A stretch of 64,000 nt of DNA from the NCBI RefSeq assembly GCF_001629705.1, contig NZ_CP015378.1, forward strand, positions 2,604,001 through 2,668,000. Reading direction: 5' to 3'. Shown one piece after another: positions 53,922-64,000 of this stretch. Below the pieces are notes generated by a model. The model had not been told where the DNA came from and did no database searches. It was given only the letters and a program-made list of their open reading frames with translations. A program made the translations under genes and the position numbers. The DNA comes from Fictibacillus phosphorivorans (GTDB taxonomy: Bacteria > Bacillota > Bacilli > Bacillales > Fictibacillaceae). The first letter of the stretch is position 1. Each line of letters begins with the position of its first letter.

Positions 53922-55211
53922 TTAACTCGCTTGTTTTGCATCTTTATAGATGTCTACTCCTGCTTCATCAAGCATCCACTCAATATGAACACCGTAACCT
54001 GATGTTGGGTCATTTACAAAAACGTGTGTAACCGCTCCAATAATCCTGCCGTTCTGAATGATTGGACTGCCACTCATCCCTTGAACGATCCCACCGGTAA
54101 TTTTTAAAAGCTCGGGATCTGTAATTTTAATGACCATTCCTTTTGTAGCGGGAAACTTTTGCGGCACAGAGCTTACGACATCAACATCGAATTCTCGAAC
54201 CTTAGATCCGTTGACTACAGTCAGAATTTTTGCCGGACCTTCTTTTACCTGATGAGATAGAGCGATTGGCAATGGTTTATTCCAGTCTCCATTCGATAAA
54301 CTGTCGTTTAACTTTCCAAAAATCCCAAATGGGCTGTTTTTTGAAATGTCCCCTAAAACTCTTTGGTCATTGGAAAAACGCGCAAGCTTTTCTCCTGGAT
54401 GGCCGTTAGAACCTTTTTCTATGGATGTCACAGTAGATCCAAGGATTTCTCCATTGTTTACCTTGATTGGCTTTTTCGTATCCATATCTGAAATAACATG
54501 ACCAAGTGCTCCATATTTAAATGATGCTGGATCAAAAAACGTAAGTGTTCCTACCCCAGCTGCTGAGTCACGAATATATAGTCCAATGCGATATGACTGA
54601 TCATTCTTGTCCTGCAGAGGAGTAAGTGTTTTATGAAACGTTTTACCATCTCGAATAATGGTTACATCTAAAGGGTTTCTAGTTTCCCCAGATTGTTTAA
54701 CAAATGGGCTTACATCTCCCATTTTTTTAATATTTTTTCCGTTGATTTTGGTAATAATATCTCCTACTTGAATATCGGCAATTTCACCCGGAGATTGTTT
54801 TCCAGCTGTTGTATTTACAAGGTGATGTCCGACAATCAGTACCCCTAGAGTATTTAGCTTCACTCCTATAGATTGTCCACCTGGTACAACTTTAAGGTCA
54901 GATAATACTTTTACATTCATCTTTTTTATGGGAAAACTTGCTGCTTCGAGAGTTGCCATGCTATCACCGTTTGTTTTGGCTTGTATCGAAACTTTATGTT
55001 CGCTTTCCATTGCAGTCGTATAAATATTCGCTTCTTCCTGTTTTATGTTTGTACCAACAGGAAGGGCTTGTAAGACATGCTGTCCTTCAAAAAAGGTAAT
55101 CGATTCCGGCAGTGCTACATACTCACGCACAGGAGACAAAAAACCGATTCCCACTAAACTTCCAAGGAGAATAACGCCGATCATTCGCCGAAGTAAATCC
55201 TTATACATCAT
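53922..55211 (-). CDS. spoIVB: SpoIVB signalling serine peptidase
   Basis: A 429-residue S55 peptidase secreted from the forespore that triggers SpoIVFB and pro-sigma-K processing. One N-terminal anchor (about 8-27), then a PDZ domain (about 108-190: [31 protein letters not shown]). The catalytic His is in [12 protein letters not shown] and the Ser in [14 protein letters not shown]. Two ATG codons (55211, 55208) follow GAGGAGAG. Position between recN and spo0A is invariant in bacilli. Confidence 0.95.
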   Translation of the reverse strand: MMYKDLLRRMIGVILLGSLVGIGFLSPVREYVALPESITFFEGQHVLQALPVGTNIKQEEANIYTTAMESEHKVSIQAKTNGDSMATLEAASFPIKKMNVKVLSDLKVVPGGQSIGVKLNTLGVLIVGHHLVNTTAGKQSPGEIADIQVGDIITKINGKNIKKMGDVSPFVKQSGETRNPLDVTIIRDGKTFHKTLTPLQDKNDQSYRIGLYIRDSAAGVGTLTFFDPASFKYGALGHVISDMDTKKPIKVNNGEILGSTVTSIEKGSNGHPGEKLARFSNDQRVLGDISKNSPFGIFGKLNDSLSNGDWNKPLPIALSHQVKEGPAKILTVVNGSKVREFDVDVVSSVPQKFPATKGMVIKITDPELLKITGGIVQGMSGSPIIQNGRIIGAVTHVFVNDPTSGYGVHIEWMLDEAGVDIYKDAKQAS

Positions 55212-55291
55212 ACACTCTCCTCGCTCCTAGCTCACACCCTCACCATGGCTGTACCTTTAATTTAGCCTACGGACCATGAGTTTATAACCTA

Positions 55292-55332
55292 GAAAAAAGA
55301 AAAAGCTATTCCTTAAATGGATAGCTTTTTCA
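55292..55332 (-). terminator. Terminator after recN
   Basis: AAAAGCTAT pairs with ATAGCTTTT, followed on the minus strand by TCTTTTTTC. Confidence 0.82.
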
Positions 55333-55343
55333 TGAATAAAGTT

Positions 55344-57041
55344 TTATGATGTCTTTTTGATGGACGCTGCTAGCTCTAATAATTCTTGAGCATGTTGCCT
55401 AGTAAGATCAGTAATCTCAACACCAGAGATCATTCTGCCTATCTCATTTACTTTTTCATCTGTTTTTAATGTTAGGACCTTTGTAACCGTTCTTCCTTGA
55501 AGTGTGTCCTTAGAGATATGAAGATGGGTGTCAGACATCGCTGCAACTTGTGGCAGGTGAGAAATACAAAGTACTTGTGAACCGACAGAAACTTTATAGA
55601 TCTTTTCCGCTATCGCTTGAGCAACTCGTCCAGAAACCCCAGTATCCACTTCATCAAAGATGATCGCGGTGATCCCTTGATTTTCAGAGAAAATGGTTTT
55701 CAACGCTAAGATAATCCTTGAGAGTTCGCCACCTGATGCTACTTTTGAGAGTGGTTTAAGCGGTTCCCCAGGATTCGGAGAGATGTAAAATTCTACAGAA
55801 TCCAATCCAGTCTTCAAAAATTGATCATCTTCAATTCGCTTCATCACAACTTCAAACTTTGTTTTTTCCATATAAAGTTCTTTTAGCTGTTGCTGAATGC
55901 TGTTTTTTAAGACTTTAGCGGTCTCCGTTCTTCGCTTAGTCAGCTTCTTACCTGATACCTCAAGTTTACCTATAAGCTTTTCCTGCTTTTTCTTGAGTTC
56001 TTCAATATGATTATCCTTATTTTGAATGAGTTCTAACTCTTTTTTGATCTTTTCACTATAATCGATCATTTCTTTTACTGAAGAACCATATTTGCGTTTA
56101 AGCTTACTCAGTTCATCAAGACGTGATTCTATGCTGTTAAGCCTTTCCGGGTTGTATTCTAAGGAATCAAACATGTCCCGAATCTTATATGTAAGCTCTT
56201 CAAGCACATAAAAGCTGTTTCCAAATTGTTCTTCATCAGCTTTTAATGACTCATCAAGTGCTGCAACTTGTGAAAAATCAGCAAGTGCACTAGAAACGAG
56301 TTCAAGTGCCTTTCCTTCCCCATAAAGATTATGATAAGCATCCTGAAGAGAGCCGTGAATTCTTTCAAAATTCGAAAGCATTCGTTTTTCTTCCTCAAGC
56401 TTAACATCTTCATCAGGAATAAGATTGCTACCTGCTATTTCTTGATATTGATATTCGAGCAGATCAATTCTCTGTGCGATCTCTTGTTCATTTCTAGAGA
56501 GCTCAGACAGCTGTTTATTAATTTCTTTATAGTCTTTGAATGTTGATTCGTACGACATCAACTCTTGTTTAAAATCCTTATCACCAAAGCTATCGAGTAA
56601 AAAAAGATGCTTGTCAGGCTGCATTAAATATTGCGTTTCATGCTGCCCATGAATATCTACTAATGCCTGTCCGATCTCTTTTAGAACAGACAATGTAACA
56701 AGCTTCCCGTTTACTCTGCAAATGCTTTTCCCGTTCTCCGTAATATCTCTTTTTAGCACGACCATCTCATCTTCATCCGAAATCGCAATTCCAAATTCTT
56801 CACATTTATTATAAACACGATGACCCGGATGAATATGAAACAAGCCTTCGATCTCTGCTTTTTGAGTACCATAGCGTACAAATTCTGTAGAGCCACGCCC
56901 ACCGATCAGAAGACCGATCGCATCGATGATGATGGACTTCCCTGCTCCTGTTTCACCTGTAAGTACGGTTAATCCTTTACTAAAAGAAACACTCAAAGAA
57001 TCAATAATAGCAAAATTACGAATACTTAATTCTGCCAGCAA
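55344..57041 (-). CDS. recN: DNA repair ATPase RecN
   Basis: A 565-residue SMC-like protein that gathers at double-strand breaks. Walker A is GETGAGKSIIIDAIG near residue 30, the signature VASGGELSRIILAL and Walker B AIIFDEVDTGVSG near residue 465. Between them is a coiled coil (about 165-365) shorter than in SMC proteins. It follows argR by 24 bp and belongs to the dxs-tlyA-argR-recN string. Confidence 0.95.
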   Translation of the reverse strand: MLAELSIRNFAIIDSLSVSFSKGLTVLTGETGAGKSIIIDAIGLLIGGRGSTEFVRYGTQKAEIEGLFHIHPGHRVYNKCEEFGIAISDEDEMVVLKRDITENGKSICRVNGKLVTLSVLKEIGQALVDIHGQHETQYLMQPDKHLFLLDSFGDKDFKQELMSYESTFKDYKEINKQLSELSRNEQEIAQRIDLLEYQYQEIAGSNLIPDEDVKLEEEKRMLSNFERIHGSLQDAYHNLYGEGKALELVSSALADFSQVAALDESLKADEEQFGNSFYVLEELTYKIRDMFDSLEYNPERLNSIESRLDELSKLKRKYGSSVKEMIDYSEKIKKELELIQNKDNHIEELKKKQEKLIGKLEVSGKKLTKRRTETAKVLKNSIQQQLKELYMEKTKFEVVMKRIEDDQFLKTGLDSVEFYISPNPGEPLKPLSKVASGGELSRIILALKTIFSENQGITAIIFDEVDTGVSGRVAQAIAEKIYKVSVGSQVLCISHLPQVAAMSDTHLHISKDTLQGRTVTKVLTLKTDEKVNEIGRMISGVEITDLTRQHAQELLELAASIKKTS

Positions 57042-57065
57042 TTACATCACACCTTATTTTAAAAA

Positions 57066-57515
57066 TTACAGCATATCTAAAAATCGCTGCGAAACATCTG
57101 CACTAACCTCTTTAGAACGACAAATAATCAAGATTGTATCATCGCCACAGATCGTTCCCATTAAATCTTCCCAATCAAGCTTATCAATTAACGCTCCAAT
57201 TGCATTTGCATTACCTGGCAGTGTTTTCATGATAATTAGATGATCTGCATAATCAATACTAATAAAGCTGTCAGTCAGCGTTCTTTTTAATTTTTGCAGT
57301 GGGTTGAACCTTTGGTCAGCTGGAAGACTGTATTTATAACGACCATCGTTCATCGGTACTTTTACAAGATGAAGTTCTTTAATATCACGGGAAACCGTTG
57401 CCTGCGTTACATTAAAGTTGGCTTTCTTGAGTAGTTCTACCAAGTCGTCTTGTGTTTCAATATCATGATTGCTGATCATTTCACGTATTTTAATATGTCG
57501 TTGTCCTTTATTCAC
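57066..57515 (-). CDS. argR: Arginine repressor ArgR/AhrC
   Basis: A 149-residue hexameric regulator of arginine synthesis and breakdown. The N-terminal winged helix has [20 protein letters not shown] and SRDIKELHL. The C-terminal domain binds arginine at [14 protein letters not shown]. The start is GTG 57515, eight bases behind AGGTGG; this gives [13 protein letters not shown], the same length as B. subtilis AhrC. It may also control the artPQM operon in this window. Confidence 0.95.
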   Translation of the reverse strand: MNKGQRHIKIREMISNHDIETQDDLVELLKKANFNVTQATVSRDIKELHLVKVPMNDGRYKYSLPADQRFNPLQKLKRTLTDSFISIDYADHLIIMKTLPGNANAIGALIDKLDWEDLMGTICGDDTILIICRSKEVSADVSQRFLDML

Positions 57516-57606
57516 TCGTGATTCCACCTCAATTTACACTGTCACATTCTGCCTTTATCTTATACTATTGTGCATAGGATGTAAATTTTTCATGAGTGAA
57601 ATGATG

Positions 57607-57638
57607 AAAAGAGCGAGAAAATTTATTCTCGCTCTTTC
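57607..57638 (-). terminator. Terminator at the 3' end of tlyA
   Basis: AAAGAGCGAGAA pairs with TTCTCGCTCTTT; on the minus strand TCATC follows, so the T-tract is short. The tlyA TAA (57623-57625) lies in the loop. Readthrough into argR is likely. Confidence 0.7.
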
Positions 57639-58441
57639 TTTAATGTTTCATGAGCAGACTTAACCACATCTTCAATATCCTCTGAAGTTATCGTCAAGCA
57701 GTCCTCATTATTCACTTTTCCATGCATTAAAAACTCAATATTTCCATCCCCGCCTGTTATAGGTGAGAAGGACAACGAAACCGGATTAATCCCTGTTTTG
57801 CGGGCAAAATCTGTTATCTCTTCGATCACGCGTTTATGAACCTTTGGATCTCTAACGATTCCTTTCTTACCGACTTCTTCACGTCCTGCTTCAAACTGAG
57901 GCTTGATCAAAGCGATCACATCACCAGTTGGCATGAGCTGAGTCAGTACAGGAAGAATGATTCGTAGAGAAATGAATGAAACATCGATCGTTGCAAAATG
58001 GGGTATCCCCTGTTGTAGCTGATCAGGTGTTACATATCTAAAGTTCGTTCTTTCCATCACCGCTACCCTAGAATCATTTCTCAGCTTCCAAGCGAGTTGA
58101 TTGTAGCCAACATCGATCGCATAAATATAGGAAGCACCGTTTTGAAGCGCACAATCCGTAAATCCACCTGTTGAAGCTCCAATATCTATTCCAATCTTTT
58201 CTTTGACATCAAAATCAAAGATTTTAAGTGCCTTTTCAAGCTTCAGTCCGCCTCTTCCCACATAAGGAATAACATCTCCTTTAACCTGAAGAGGCGCATC
58301 TAGTTCTATCTTTTCACCGGGCTTATCCATTCGGTTCGTTCCTGAGTACACGAGTCCAGCCATGACCGATCGTTTGGCTTTTTCTCGCGTTTCACAAAGT
58401 CCTCGATTGACAAGCAGTACATCTACCCGTTCTTTTTTCAT
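57623..58441 (-). CDS. yqxC: TlyA-family rRNA 2'-O-methyltransferase (YqxC)
   Basis: A 272-residue methyltransferase. An S4 RNA-binding domain (residues 4-65, [20 protein letters not shown]) precedes an FtsJ-like Rossmann domain with the SAM motif [20 protein letters not shown] and the KPQFE catalytic segment. Such proteins methylate 16S and 23S rRNA and were once called hemolysins. It overlaps dxs by 4 bp (ATGA). Confidence 0.92.
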   Translation of the reverse strand: MKKERVDVLLVNRGLCETREKAKRSVMAGLVYSGTNRMDKPGEKIELDAPLQVKGDVIPYVGRGGLKLEKALKIFDFDVKEKIGIDIGASTGGFTDCALQNGASYIYAIDVGYNQLAWKLRNDSRVAVMERTNFRYVTPDQLQQGIPHFATIDVSFISLRIILPVLTQLMPTGDVIALIKPQFEAGREEVGKKGIVRDPKVHKRVIEEITDFARKTGINPVSLSFSPITGGDGNIEFLMHGKVNNEDCLTITSEDIEDVVKSAHETLKKERE

Positions 58442-60336
58442 GTAAGAAGACCCTTTTCTGCCTTTCGTTTAACAAGTGCTTTCACACGCTCAACAAGATC
58501 AGGAGTTGTAATTCCAATCTCTTCTAATAATTTTGTTACACTTCCATGCTCGATAAAGCAATCTGGAATTCCCATCCGGTCAATGATTACATTGGCTTGA
58601 TGATCAGCCGCATGCTCTAATACCGCACTTCCGAATCCACCTTGAAGGACAGCTTCTTCCAGCGTCAGAATAGGCATATTTTCCGCATAAAGTTCTTTTA
58701 GCATTTTTGAGTCAAGCGGTTTGATAAAACGAGCGTTGATCACACGCGCTGACACACCTGATTTCGCCAGGATCTCCCAAGCTTCAAGTGCCATTGGAAT
58801 CGTCGTTCCAAACGTTAGAATCGCAACATCGTCTCCATCTTTCAGCACTTCCCATGAACCAATCGGGATATTCTCAAACTCTTCATCCATCGGAACTCCG
58901 GAACCGTTACCTCTAGGGAATCTGATCGCAATCGGACCATCTTCATATTTTAGAGCAGAGTATACCATGTGCTGAAGTTCGTTCTCGTCTTTCCCCATCA
59001 TCAACACCATATTTGGAATATGACGCAAGAAGGCTATATCAAATACACCTTGGTGTGTTTCTCCATCAGCACCAACGAGGCCTGATCTGTCTATTGTAAA
59101 AACAACATTCAAGTTCTGTCTGGCTACATCATGGACCACTTGATCGTAACCTCGCTGCAAGAACGTAGAATAGATTGAGAGGACCGGTTTCATATTCTGA
59201 GTTGCAAGTCCAGCTGCCATCGTTGTAGCATGTTGTTCTGCAATACCAACGTCAAACAAACGATCCGGAAACGCTTTTCCATAATCAGTTAACTTCGAGC
59301 CGATCGTCATAGCTGGTGTTATCACTGCAATACGATCATCTTTATGTGAGAGCGTCTCAAGGGTCTTACTGACAACACCGCTATAAGATGGTCCAATTTG
59401 CTGTGGTTTGATCTGCTGACCTGATTCAATCTTATAAGGACCTACACCGTGCCAGCTATCTTTCTTATCACTCTCAGCCGGTTCATAGCCTTTACCTTTT
59501 TTCGTAAGAACGTGGATGATTACCGGACCTTTTGTCTTTTTTGCATATGTTAGATTCTCGATTAAGTCGTCTACATCATGTCCATCGACTGGCCCTAAAT
59601 AGGTGTAGCCTAACTCCTCAAAAAACATTCCTGATACTAACAAATACTTTAAGCTGTCTTTAACACGTTCAGCTGTAGCAGCCAATTTACCGCCAAAAGC
59701 AGGTATCTTACGGATCAATGATTCTAGCTCATCTTTTGCTTTATTGTATTTTCTAGCTGTTCTCATGCGTCCCAAAACGTTATGAAGAGCCCCCACGTTT
59801 GGAGCGATCGACATTTCGTTGTCGTTAAGCACAACGATTAAGTCTTTCTTTTCATGTCCGATATGGTTGAGCGCTTCTAATGCCATCCCGCCTGTTAGAG
59901 CACCATCACCAATGACAGCAACAACTTTATCATCGGTTTTTTTCAGGTCTCTAGCGATCGCCATACCCATCGCAGCAGAAAGTGATGTAGAGCTGTGTCC
60001 CGTTTCCCAAACATCATGTTCGCTTTCAATACGCTTTGGAAAACCACACAGACCTTTGTACTGACGAAGTGTATCGAACTGAGATGCTCTCCCGGTAAGG
60101 ATCTTGTGGACATAAGCTTGATGACCAACATCCCAAATAAACTTGTCTTTAGGACTGTCAAAGACTTTATGCATAGCAAGCGTTAGTTCCACAACACCGA
60201 GGTTAGGTCCGAGATGACCCCCTCTAACTGAAAGCTTTTCAATTAGAAAAGAACGAATTTCGGCAGCTAGTTTATTTAATTGTTCAGTTTCATACGTTTT
60301 TAAAAACTGAGGATCTTGAATTTCTTCCAGGTTCAT
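58438..60336 (-). CDS. dxs: 1-deoxy-D-xylulose-5-phosphate synthase
   Basis: First enzyme of the MEP isoprenoid pathway, joining pyruvate and glyceraldehyde-3-phosphate. A 632-residue thiamine-diphosphate enzyme: [20 protein letters not shown], the cofactor motif [15 protein letters not shown], and the [18 protein letters not shown] segment are conserved. I start at ATG 60336, eight bases behind AGAGAGG. ispA, which uses its downstream products, is two features upstream. The OLE RNA and oapA lie between. Confidence 0.95.
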   Translation of the reverse strand: MNLEEIQDPQFLKTYETEQLNKLAAEIRSFLIEKLSVRGGHLGPNLGVVELTLAMHKVFDSPKDKFIWDVGHQAYVHKILTGRASQFDTLRQYKGLCGFPKRIESEHDVWETGHSSTSLSAAMGMAIARDLKKTDDKVVAVIGDGALTGGMALEALNHIGHEKKDLIVVLNDNEMSIAPNVGALHNVLGRMRTARKYNKAKDELESLIRKIPAFGGKLAATAERVKDSLKYLLVSGMFFEELGYTYLGPVDGHDVDDLIENLTYAKKTKGPVIIHVLTKKGKGYEPAESDKKDSWHGVGPYKIESGQQIKPQQIGPSYSGVVSKTLETLSHKDDRIAVITPAMTIGSKLTDYGKAFPDRLFDVGIAEQHATTMAAGLATQNMKPVLSIYSTFLQRGYDQVVHDVARQNLNVVFTIDRSGLVGADGETHQGVFDIAFLRHIPNMVLMMGKDENELQHMVYSALKYEDGPIAIRFPRGNGSGVPMDEEFENIPIGSWEVLKDGDDVAILTFGTTIPMALEAWEILAKSGVSARVINARFIKPLDSKMLKELYAENMPILTLEEAVLQGGFGSAVLEHAADHQANVIIDRMGIPDCFIEHGSVTKLLEEIGITTPDLVERVKALVKRKAEKGLLT

Positions 60337-60356
60337 GGAATATGCCTCTCTTTCCA

Positions 60357-60953
60357 TTAACGCCTTTTCTTCTCTCTTTTAGCAGGCGATAGCAATTTAA
60401 TTCTTAATTTTTCCTCTAAAAAATATAATAAACGCCCAACCTGAAAAATAATAAAGGTTGAGTGGTTGATCGCATATGATTTTCCTAACGCTTTACCTCC
60501 AACAGTAAGTGCAGCGACTACACTTGTGAAGACGATTGAGATCAAATACTCAGAGTTTGATCCAGATCTATTCCCCATAGAAAGTGTAAGTTCTACTACT
60601 ACTGCAGCCGATGCCGTTCCGCTAACGATTCCAGAAATGTCACCAATCACATCGTTACAAAAATTCGCTACACGATCTGCGTTCCTTGTAATGATTATAG
60701 CATGTCTTGCGCCAGGAACCTTCTCAGAAGCCATCGCATGAAACGGAACTTCTTTCGCAGCAGTTGATGCTACTCCTACAATGTCAAACAGAACGCCCGT
60801 TAATACGATCAGAAAGACGATTCCCATCCCTATCGCCCACGAAACGCCATTTAACAAAAAAGAGGATACAACTGTAAAAATAGCCGCTAACACAAGAGTG
60901 ATAACGGCAATGCTTGTACTCCATTTGAGTGTTTTAGTAAAGGAATGCTTCAT
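60357..60953 (-). CDS. oapA: OapA, OLE RNA-associated membrane protein
   Basis: A 198-residue DUF21/CNNM-like membrane protein. Helices lie at about 15-35, 40-60 and 100-120, with a further hydrophobic stretch at 133-160 and a basic end ([12 protein letters not shown]). Between them is the conserved cytosolic-looking segment [20 protein letters not shown] with [16 protein letters not shown], which includes a D-x-x-x-D motif. In Bacillus halodurans the gene in this place, between OLE and dxs, encodes OapA, which holds OLE RNA at the membrane. GAGGAG precedes ATG 60953. Confidence 0.87.
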   Translation of the reverse strand: MKHSFTKTLKWSTSIAVITLVLAAIFTVVSSFLLNGVSWAIGMGIVFLIVLTGVLFDIVGVASTAAKEVPFHAMASEKVPGARHAIIITRNADRVANFCNDVIGDISGIVSGTASAAVVVELTLSMGNRSGSNSEYLISIVFTSVVAALTVGGKALGKSYAINHSTFIIFQVGRLLYFLEEKLRIKLLSPAKREKKRR

Positions 60954-60969
60954 GCATAACTCCTCACTT

Positions 60970-61611
60970 TTTGGTCACTTTATGTAATAAGGAGTGGTCA
61001 CCTTATTAAGTAAAGACTGCGGCTTAGGTCCAGTAGGTTTTCCCAGAAGAGTACGAAATGTCGCCATGTTCGCGGTTTCCCTTTACTCTCTTCTTAACGC
61101 TGTCGCCAAACGTTAGACTAGATTACCACTTAGTCCGCACTATAATCCCTAAAAGGTGTCAGGGCAGAACAGTCTAGGAGTTTTCCTCAACAGCCTCGCG
61201 CACATTCCCTAGCCTCTTTTGCAGAGAAGATTTCATATGGTATAAAGCTCAAAAATCAGCGGCCAACCGATACAGGCTTTTCACACCATAATCCCCTCAA
61301 GCTCCACTCAAGGCAGGCTACGCTGCTCGCCTTCTTTTCCTGTGAACAAGAAAAAAAGCTAAGCAGGTTCAAACCCCATTTCGCAGTAAGGTCTTTTGAA
61401 CACAAACCGCAAATATGGGGGCCTCCGCGGAAGAAGGGTCCTCGCCCACATGCCATTGTGGATCGCCCTTCAACCTTAACTCCCAGCGATGACCCAAGGC
61501 TGGGCGCCTCAAGCCAATACAAGGAACTTCATCGATGTGCCCTTTGGCGGATTTTTAGGCCCGCCTTCAGGAATGGGGGGCTGACTAGAATACTGCACCA
61601 CTCCAAAGCAA
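60970..61611 (-). ncRNA. ole: OLE RNA (Ornate Large Extremophilic RNA)
   Basis: About 640 bp without a believable protein gene, lying between ispA and oapA on the minus strand: the defining place of OLE RNA, a roughly 610-nt structured RNA of extremophilic Firmicutes. The stretch is markedly more GC-rich than the flanking intergenic DNA and full of short complementary arms (such as GGCGGGCC/GGCCCGCC-type near the 5' end and GCCCAGCC...GGGT). A promoter lies 5' and an AATAAGG/CCTTATT hairpin at the 3' end. OLE with OapA forms a membrane ribonucleoprotein linked to stress tolerance. Ends are estimated. Sequence homology was not tested. Confidence 0.85.
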
Positions 61612-61616
61612 ATAAT

Positions 61617-61645
61617 ATCATATCATAATTCCAATTATGCAACAA
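61617..61645 (-). promoter_or_regulatory. Promoter of the OLE RNA
   Basis: On the minus strand TTGTTG and TATGAT are separated by 17 bp, ending about 6 bp before the structured region. It overlaps the end of ispA by nothing; the ispA stop is 5 bp away. Confidence 0.6.
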
Positions 61646-61649
61646 TCTC

Positions 61650-62531
61650 TTAGTGGTTTCTTTTAATAATGTAGTCAGCAATGGACGCTAATATGCCTGT
61701 ATTCCCTTTGATCTTGTTTAAATGTTCCAAAGAAATATGTATATGGCTTTCCATTTCTTTCTTTGCTCCTTCAAGACCTAGAATCTTAGGATAAGTAGTT
61801 TTCAAATTCGCTTCATCACTTCCAACAGGTTTACCTATTTCTTCCTGTTTGCCAGTTACATCAAGTATGTCATCTTGAATCTGAAAGGCAATCCCAATAT
61901 GCCGTGCATATTTCGTCAAATGCATAAGATCTTCATCAGAAGCTTCCGCTGCTATACCTCCGATGATCACCGAACATTCGAGCATCTTGCCCGTCTTTTT
62001 TTCATGAATGCTTTCTAATTCCGTTAACGAGAGGTCTCTGTTCTCTCCCTCTATGTCTTCGACTTGACCACCAACCATTCCTGTTGAACCTGCAGCTTTA
62101 GATAAAACAGAAATCATTTGAACCTTTTGGTCCGATGTTAAATAGGAGTTGTTTGCGATTAAGCTGAAGCTCTCTGTTAATAGAGCATCACCTGCTAATA
62201 TCGCTTGAGCTTCGCCAAAAACTTTATGGTTCGTGAGTTTCCCTCTTCTATAATCATCATTATCCATAGAAGGAAGATCATCATGAATTAAAGAATACGT
62301 ATGAACAAATTCAATTGAACAAACCACGTCTACTACTTCTTCTGTATTCTTTTCAAATGCTTCCAAGACCGCGAGTGCTAAGATCGGTCGTATCCGTTTC
62401 CCACCTGCAGAAATGGAATATAGCATCGACTTTTTTAATGTCTCTGGAGCATCCAAGTTTTCTAAATAAGCAACCATCTTTTCTTCAACCAATGTTTTTT
62501 TATCTCGAAGATATTGTTCAAACGCTATCAA
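61650..62531 (-). CDS. ispA: Farnesyl diphosphate synthase (polyprenyl synthetase)
   Basis: A 293-residue all-helical prenyltransferase that condenses isopentenyl diphosphate with dimethylallyl and geranyl diphosphates. The two Asp-rich motifs are [11 protein letters not shown] (about 85) and [12 protein letters not shown] (about 225); the first has the four-residue spacing of bacterial farnesyl synthases. The start is TTG 62531, overlapping the xseB stop (TTGA), with GGAGGAAG upstream. Confidence 0.95.
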   Translation of the reverse strand: MIAFEQYLRDKKTLVEEKMVAYLENLDAPETLKKSMLYSISAGGKRIRPILALAVLEAFEKNTEEVVDVVCSIEFVHTYSLIHDDLPSMDNDDYRRGKLTNHKVFGEAQAILAGDALLTESFSLIANNSYLTSDQKVQMISVLSKAAGSTGMVGGQVEDIEGENRDLSLTELESIHEKKTGKMLECSVIIGGIAAEASDEDLMHLTKYARHIGIAFQIQDDILDVTGKQEEIGKPVGSDEANLKTTYPKILGLEGAKKEMESHIHISLEHLNKIKGNTGILASIADYIIKRNH

Positions 62532-62767
62532 TGATCTTCCTCCTGAATCGCGAATGGTTCTTCTTTTCCGTCTTCATGCAGTATCGTATCCATCTTCTTC
62601 TCAACGTTCTGTAGTTTCGTATGACACAACTTGGATAGTTTCATTCCTTGTTGATACAGATCGATACTTTCTTCTAAAGGAACATCTCCCTGTTCAAGCT
62701 TTTCAACGATTTCTTCAAGTTGTATCATCGCTTCTTCAAATGTAAGTTTGCTTGTTTTTTCAGTCAT
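62528..62767 (-). CDS. xseB: Exonuclease VII small subunit
   Basis: A 79-residue helical subunit: [20 protein letters not shown], then [20 protein letters not shown], the two-helix signature of XseB. Several copies bind one XseA. I start at ATG 62767, which overlaps the xseA 3' end by 8 bp; the longer frame lies inside xseA. It is coupled to ispA on the other side. Confidence 0.95.
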   Translation of the reverse strand: MTEKTSKLTFEEAMIQLEEIVEKLEQGDVPLEESIDLYQQGMKLSKLCHTKLQNVEKKMDTILHEDGKEEPFAIQEEDH

Positions 62768-64000
62768 TCGTAAAAGACGCCTCCGTTCCAGTGATGTGAC
62801 AATCAACTTGTCCATCTTTTAACTTTATCGTTAATGCATCTCCAACCTTAACCTGCGACACAGACTTGACCAATTCGTCTTTACCTTGCTTATACGTCAA
62901 GCTGTAACCGCGATCCATTACAGCTAGAGGATTAAGGGAAGAGAGCCTAGAAATCTTGTTCGAAAAATCCCTCTGGTGTTGCCTTACGTGACGATTTGTT
63001 TCTTTTAACAATGTTTTATGCAGAGAAACGACTCTTTCGTTTGCCTTTTGAAGCTGACCTCTTGGTGAAAACAGCAATAATTGACGTTTGACTTGCGAGA
63101 GTTGATTCTGATGTTGATCAACAAAACTTCCAACCGTACGTTTTAATTGATCCATACACCTATCCAGTTCTTGTTCTTTTTGTTTGATCAATTGAGTTGG
63201 GTATTTAAAGGCATACGATTTTTGCAGTCGTGATAAATGCTGTTGATGACCTGATACGAACTCATTCATCACTCGTTTTAGACGCACATTTCTTTGGAAT
63301 AATCGATCTTTTAGTTCATCTAGATGGGGCACTGCCATTTCAGCAGCAGCTGTTGGTGTTGGAGCTCGAAGATCCGCAACAAAATCTGAAATCGTAAAGT
63401 CCGTTTCATGTCCTACAGCAGAAATGATGGGCAGATTTGATTGAAAGATTGCTCTTGCGACACTTTCTTCATTAAACGCCCACAGTTCTTCTATCGATCC
63501 TCCACCTCGTCCAACGATGAGTACATCTGATTCATTCAAAGCATTCGCTCGTTCGATCGCCCGAACGATGGAGAGAGCAGCTCCTGGTCCTTGAACGAGG
63601 ACTGGATATACAGTGACAGCAGCTAGCGGAAACCTCCGCTTTATGGTAGTCACGATATCCCTTACAGCAGCTCCTGTAGGTGAAGTGATCACACCAATCG
63701 TTGAAGGAAATTTAGGCAGCGGCTTTTTATGTATCGGATCAAAAAGCCCTTGTTGATCTAACGTACTCTTTAAATTTTCGTATGCTAGAAACAAGTTACC
63801 AACACCGTCTTGCTGCATCGTTCTAACATAAAGTTGGTATTGTCCTTGAGGTTCGTAAACAGAGAATGAACCTTGAATCAAAACACTCATTCCTTCTTCA
63901 GGTTTGAAGTTGAGATGTCTGTTGTTTCCTGCAAACATAACAGCAGAAACTCTGCTGTTTGCATCTTTCAGCGTAAAATACAGATGTCCTCTACTATGAA
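62760..64000 (-). CDS. xseA: Exonuclease VII large subunit, N-terminus outside window
   Basis: Catalytic subunit of the single-strand exonuclease that trims DNA to oligonucleotides. About 413 residues are visible and the 5' end runs off the right edge. The frame stays open to 64000 and reads [20 protein letters not shown] there, the OB-fold domain. The catalytic domain (from about residue 125 of the complete protein) has [17 protein letters not shown] and [17 protein letters not shown] long coiled coil and a final strand domain follow. Confidence 0.95.
   Translation of the reverse strand, partial: HSRGHLYFTLKDANSRVSAVMFAGNNRHLNFKPEEGMSVLIQGSFSVYEPQGQYQLYVRTMQQDGVGNLFLAYENLKSTLDQQGLFDPIHKKPLPKFPSTIGVITSPTGAAVRDIVTTIKRRFPLAAVTVYPVLVQGPGAALSIVRAIERANALNESDVLIVGRGGGSIEELWAFNEESVARAIFQSNLPIISAVGHETDFTISDFVADLRAPTPTAAAEMAVPHLDELKDRLFQRNVRLKRVMNEFVSGHQQHLSRLQKSYAFKYPTQLIKQKEQELDRCMDQLKRTVGSFVDQHQNQLSQVKRQLLLFSPRGQLQKANERVVSLHKTLLKETNRHVRQHQRDFSNKISRLSSLNPLAVMDRGYSLTYKQGKDELVKSVSQVKVGDALTIKLKDGQVDCHITGTEASFTND

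Noticed and set aside
61256..61522. 88-codon minus-strand reading frame inside the ispA-oapA gap
   Set aside because: It lies within the predicted OLE RNA, has no ribosome site, an odd Cys/Gly/Trp-rich composition and no recognisable domain.

Overview
The window is a low-GC Firmicute chromosome segment, almost certainly from an endospore-forming Bacillaceae. It carries spo0A, spoIVB, spoIIM and mciZ, GGAGG-type ribosome binding sites and many TTG/GTG starts. Gene order closely follows the deoB-xerD-fur ... spo0A ... recN-dxs-ispA-xseAB region of Bacillus subtilis. The OLE RNA/OapA locus and the ETRGLGL-coding intergenic array fit a halotolerant or alkaliphilic genus such as Fictibacillus. The genus is my guess, not something the sequence proves. 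I see no prophage, transposase, tRNA, rRNA or CRISPR array, so this is mostly core chromosome with a few repeat elements.

Layout. 1-6.3 kb: deoB (cut by the window edge), xerD, yqzK, fur, spoIIM, an EndoQ-type nuclease, nudF, the small divisome inhibitor gene mciZ and an aldo/keto reductase. 6.3-11.3 kb: an acetoacetate block with two thiolases and both CoA-transferase subunits, divergent from HMG-CoA lyase, so HMG-CoA can be taken to acetoacetate, acetoacetyl-CoA and acetyl-CoA. 11.3-15.5 kb: an IscA-like protein and a PadR regulator divergent from an RND exporter, with a palindromic operator between them. 15.5-20 kb: two degenerate HPr-like proteins around a TVP38 membrane protein, a large cell-wall hydrolase and a ZIP transporter. 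20-31 kb: a LexA-boxed UvrX polymerase with YolD, YqzH, a 21-bp tandem array, an SDR and MBL pair, T-box-controlled proI, a pair of palindromic repeats, GDPD, NamA, a PAP2 phosphatase, DNA polymerase IV and a MarR regulator.

31-42 kb: YqjE peptidase, then the methylmalonyl-CoA block (mutase large subunit, a B12-domain/epimerase fusion and a carboxyltransferase) with a candidate cre site upstream. Then come a Prli42-like miniprotein, an L,D-transpeptidase, a second copy of the palindromic repeat, YqjA, the arginine-type ABC transporter artPQM, a Nudix hydrolase, a 20-bp tandem array and bacilliredoxin. 42-52.4 kb: the branched-chain keto-acid operon ptb-bcd-buk-lpdV-bkdAA-bkdAB-bkdB. It is read from a near-perfect sigma-54 promoter with two tandem dyads upstream, next to its activator bkdR.

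52.5-64 kb: yqzF, spo0A with two 0A boxes, spoIVB, recN, argR, tlyA, dxs, oapA, a 640-bp non-coding stretch that I assign to the OLE RNA, ispA, xseB and xseA (cut by the window edge). The most notable items are the OLE RNA/OapA locus, two very small genes that are easily missed (mciZ and a prli42-like gene), the cobalamin-domain/epimerase fusion, the degenerate HPr pair, and the MITE-like palindromes whose arms change together between copies.
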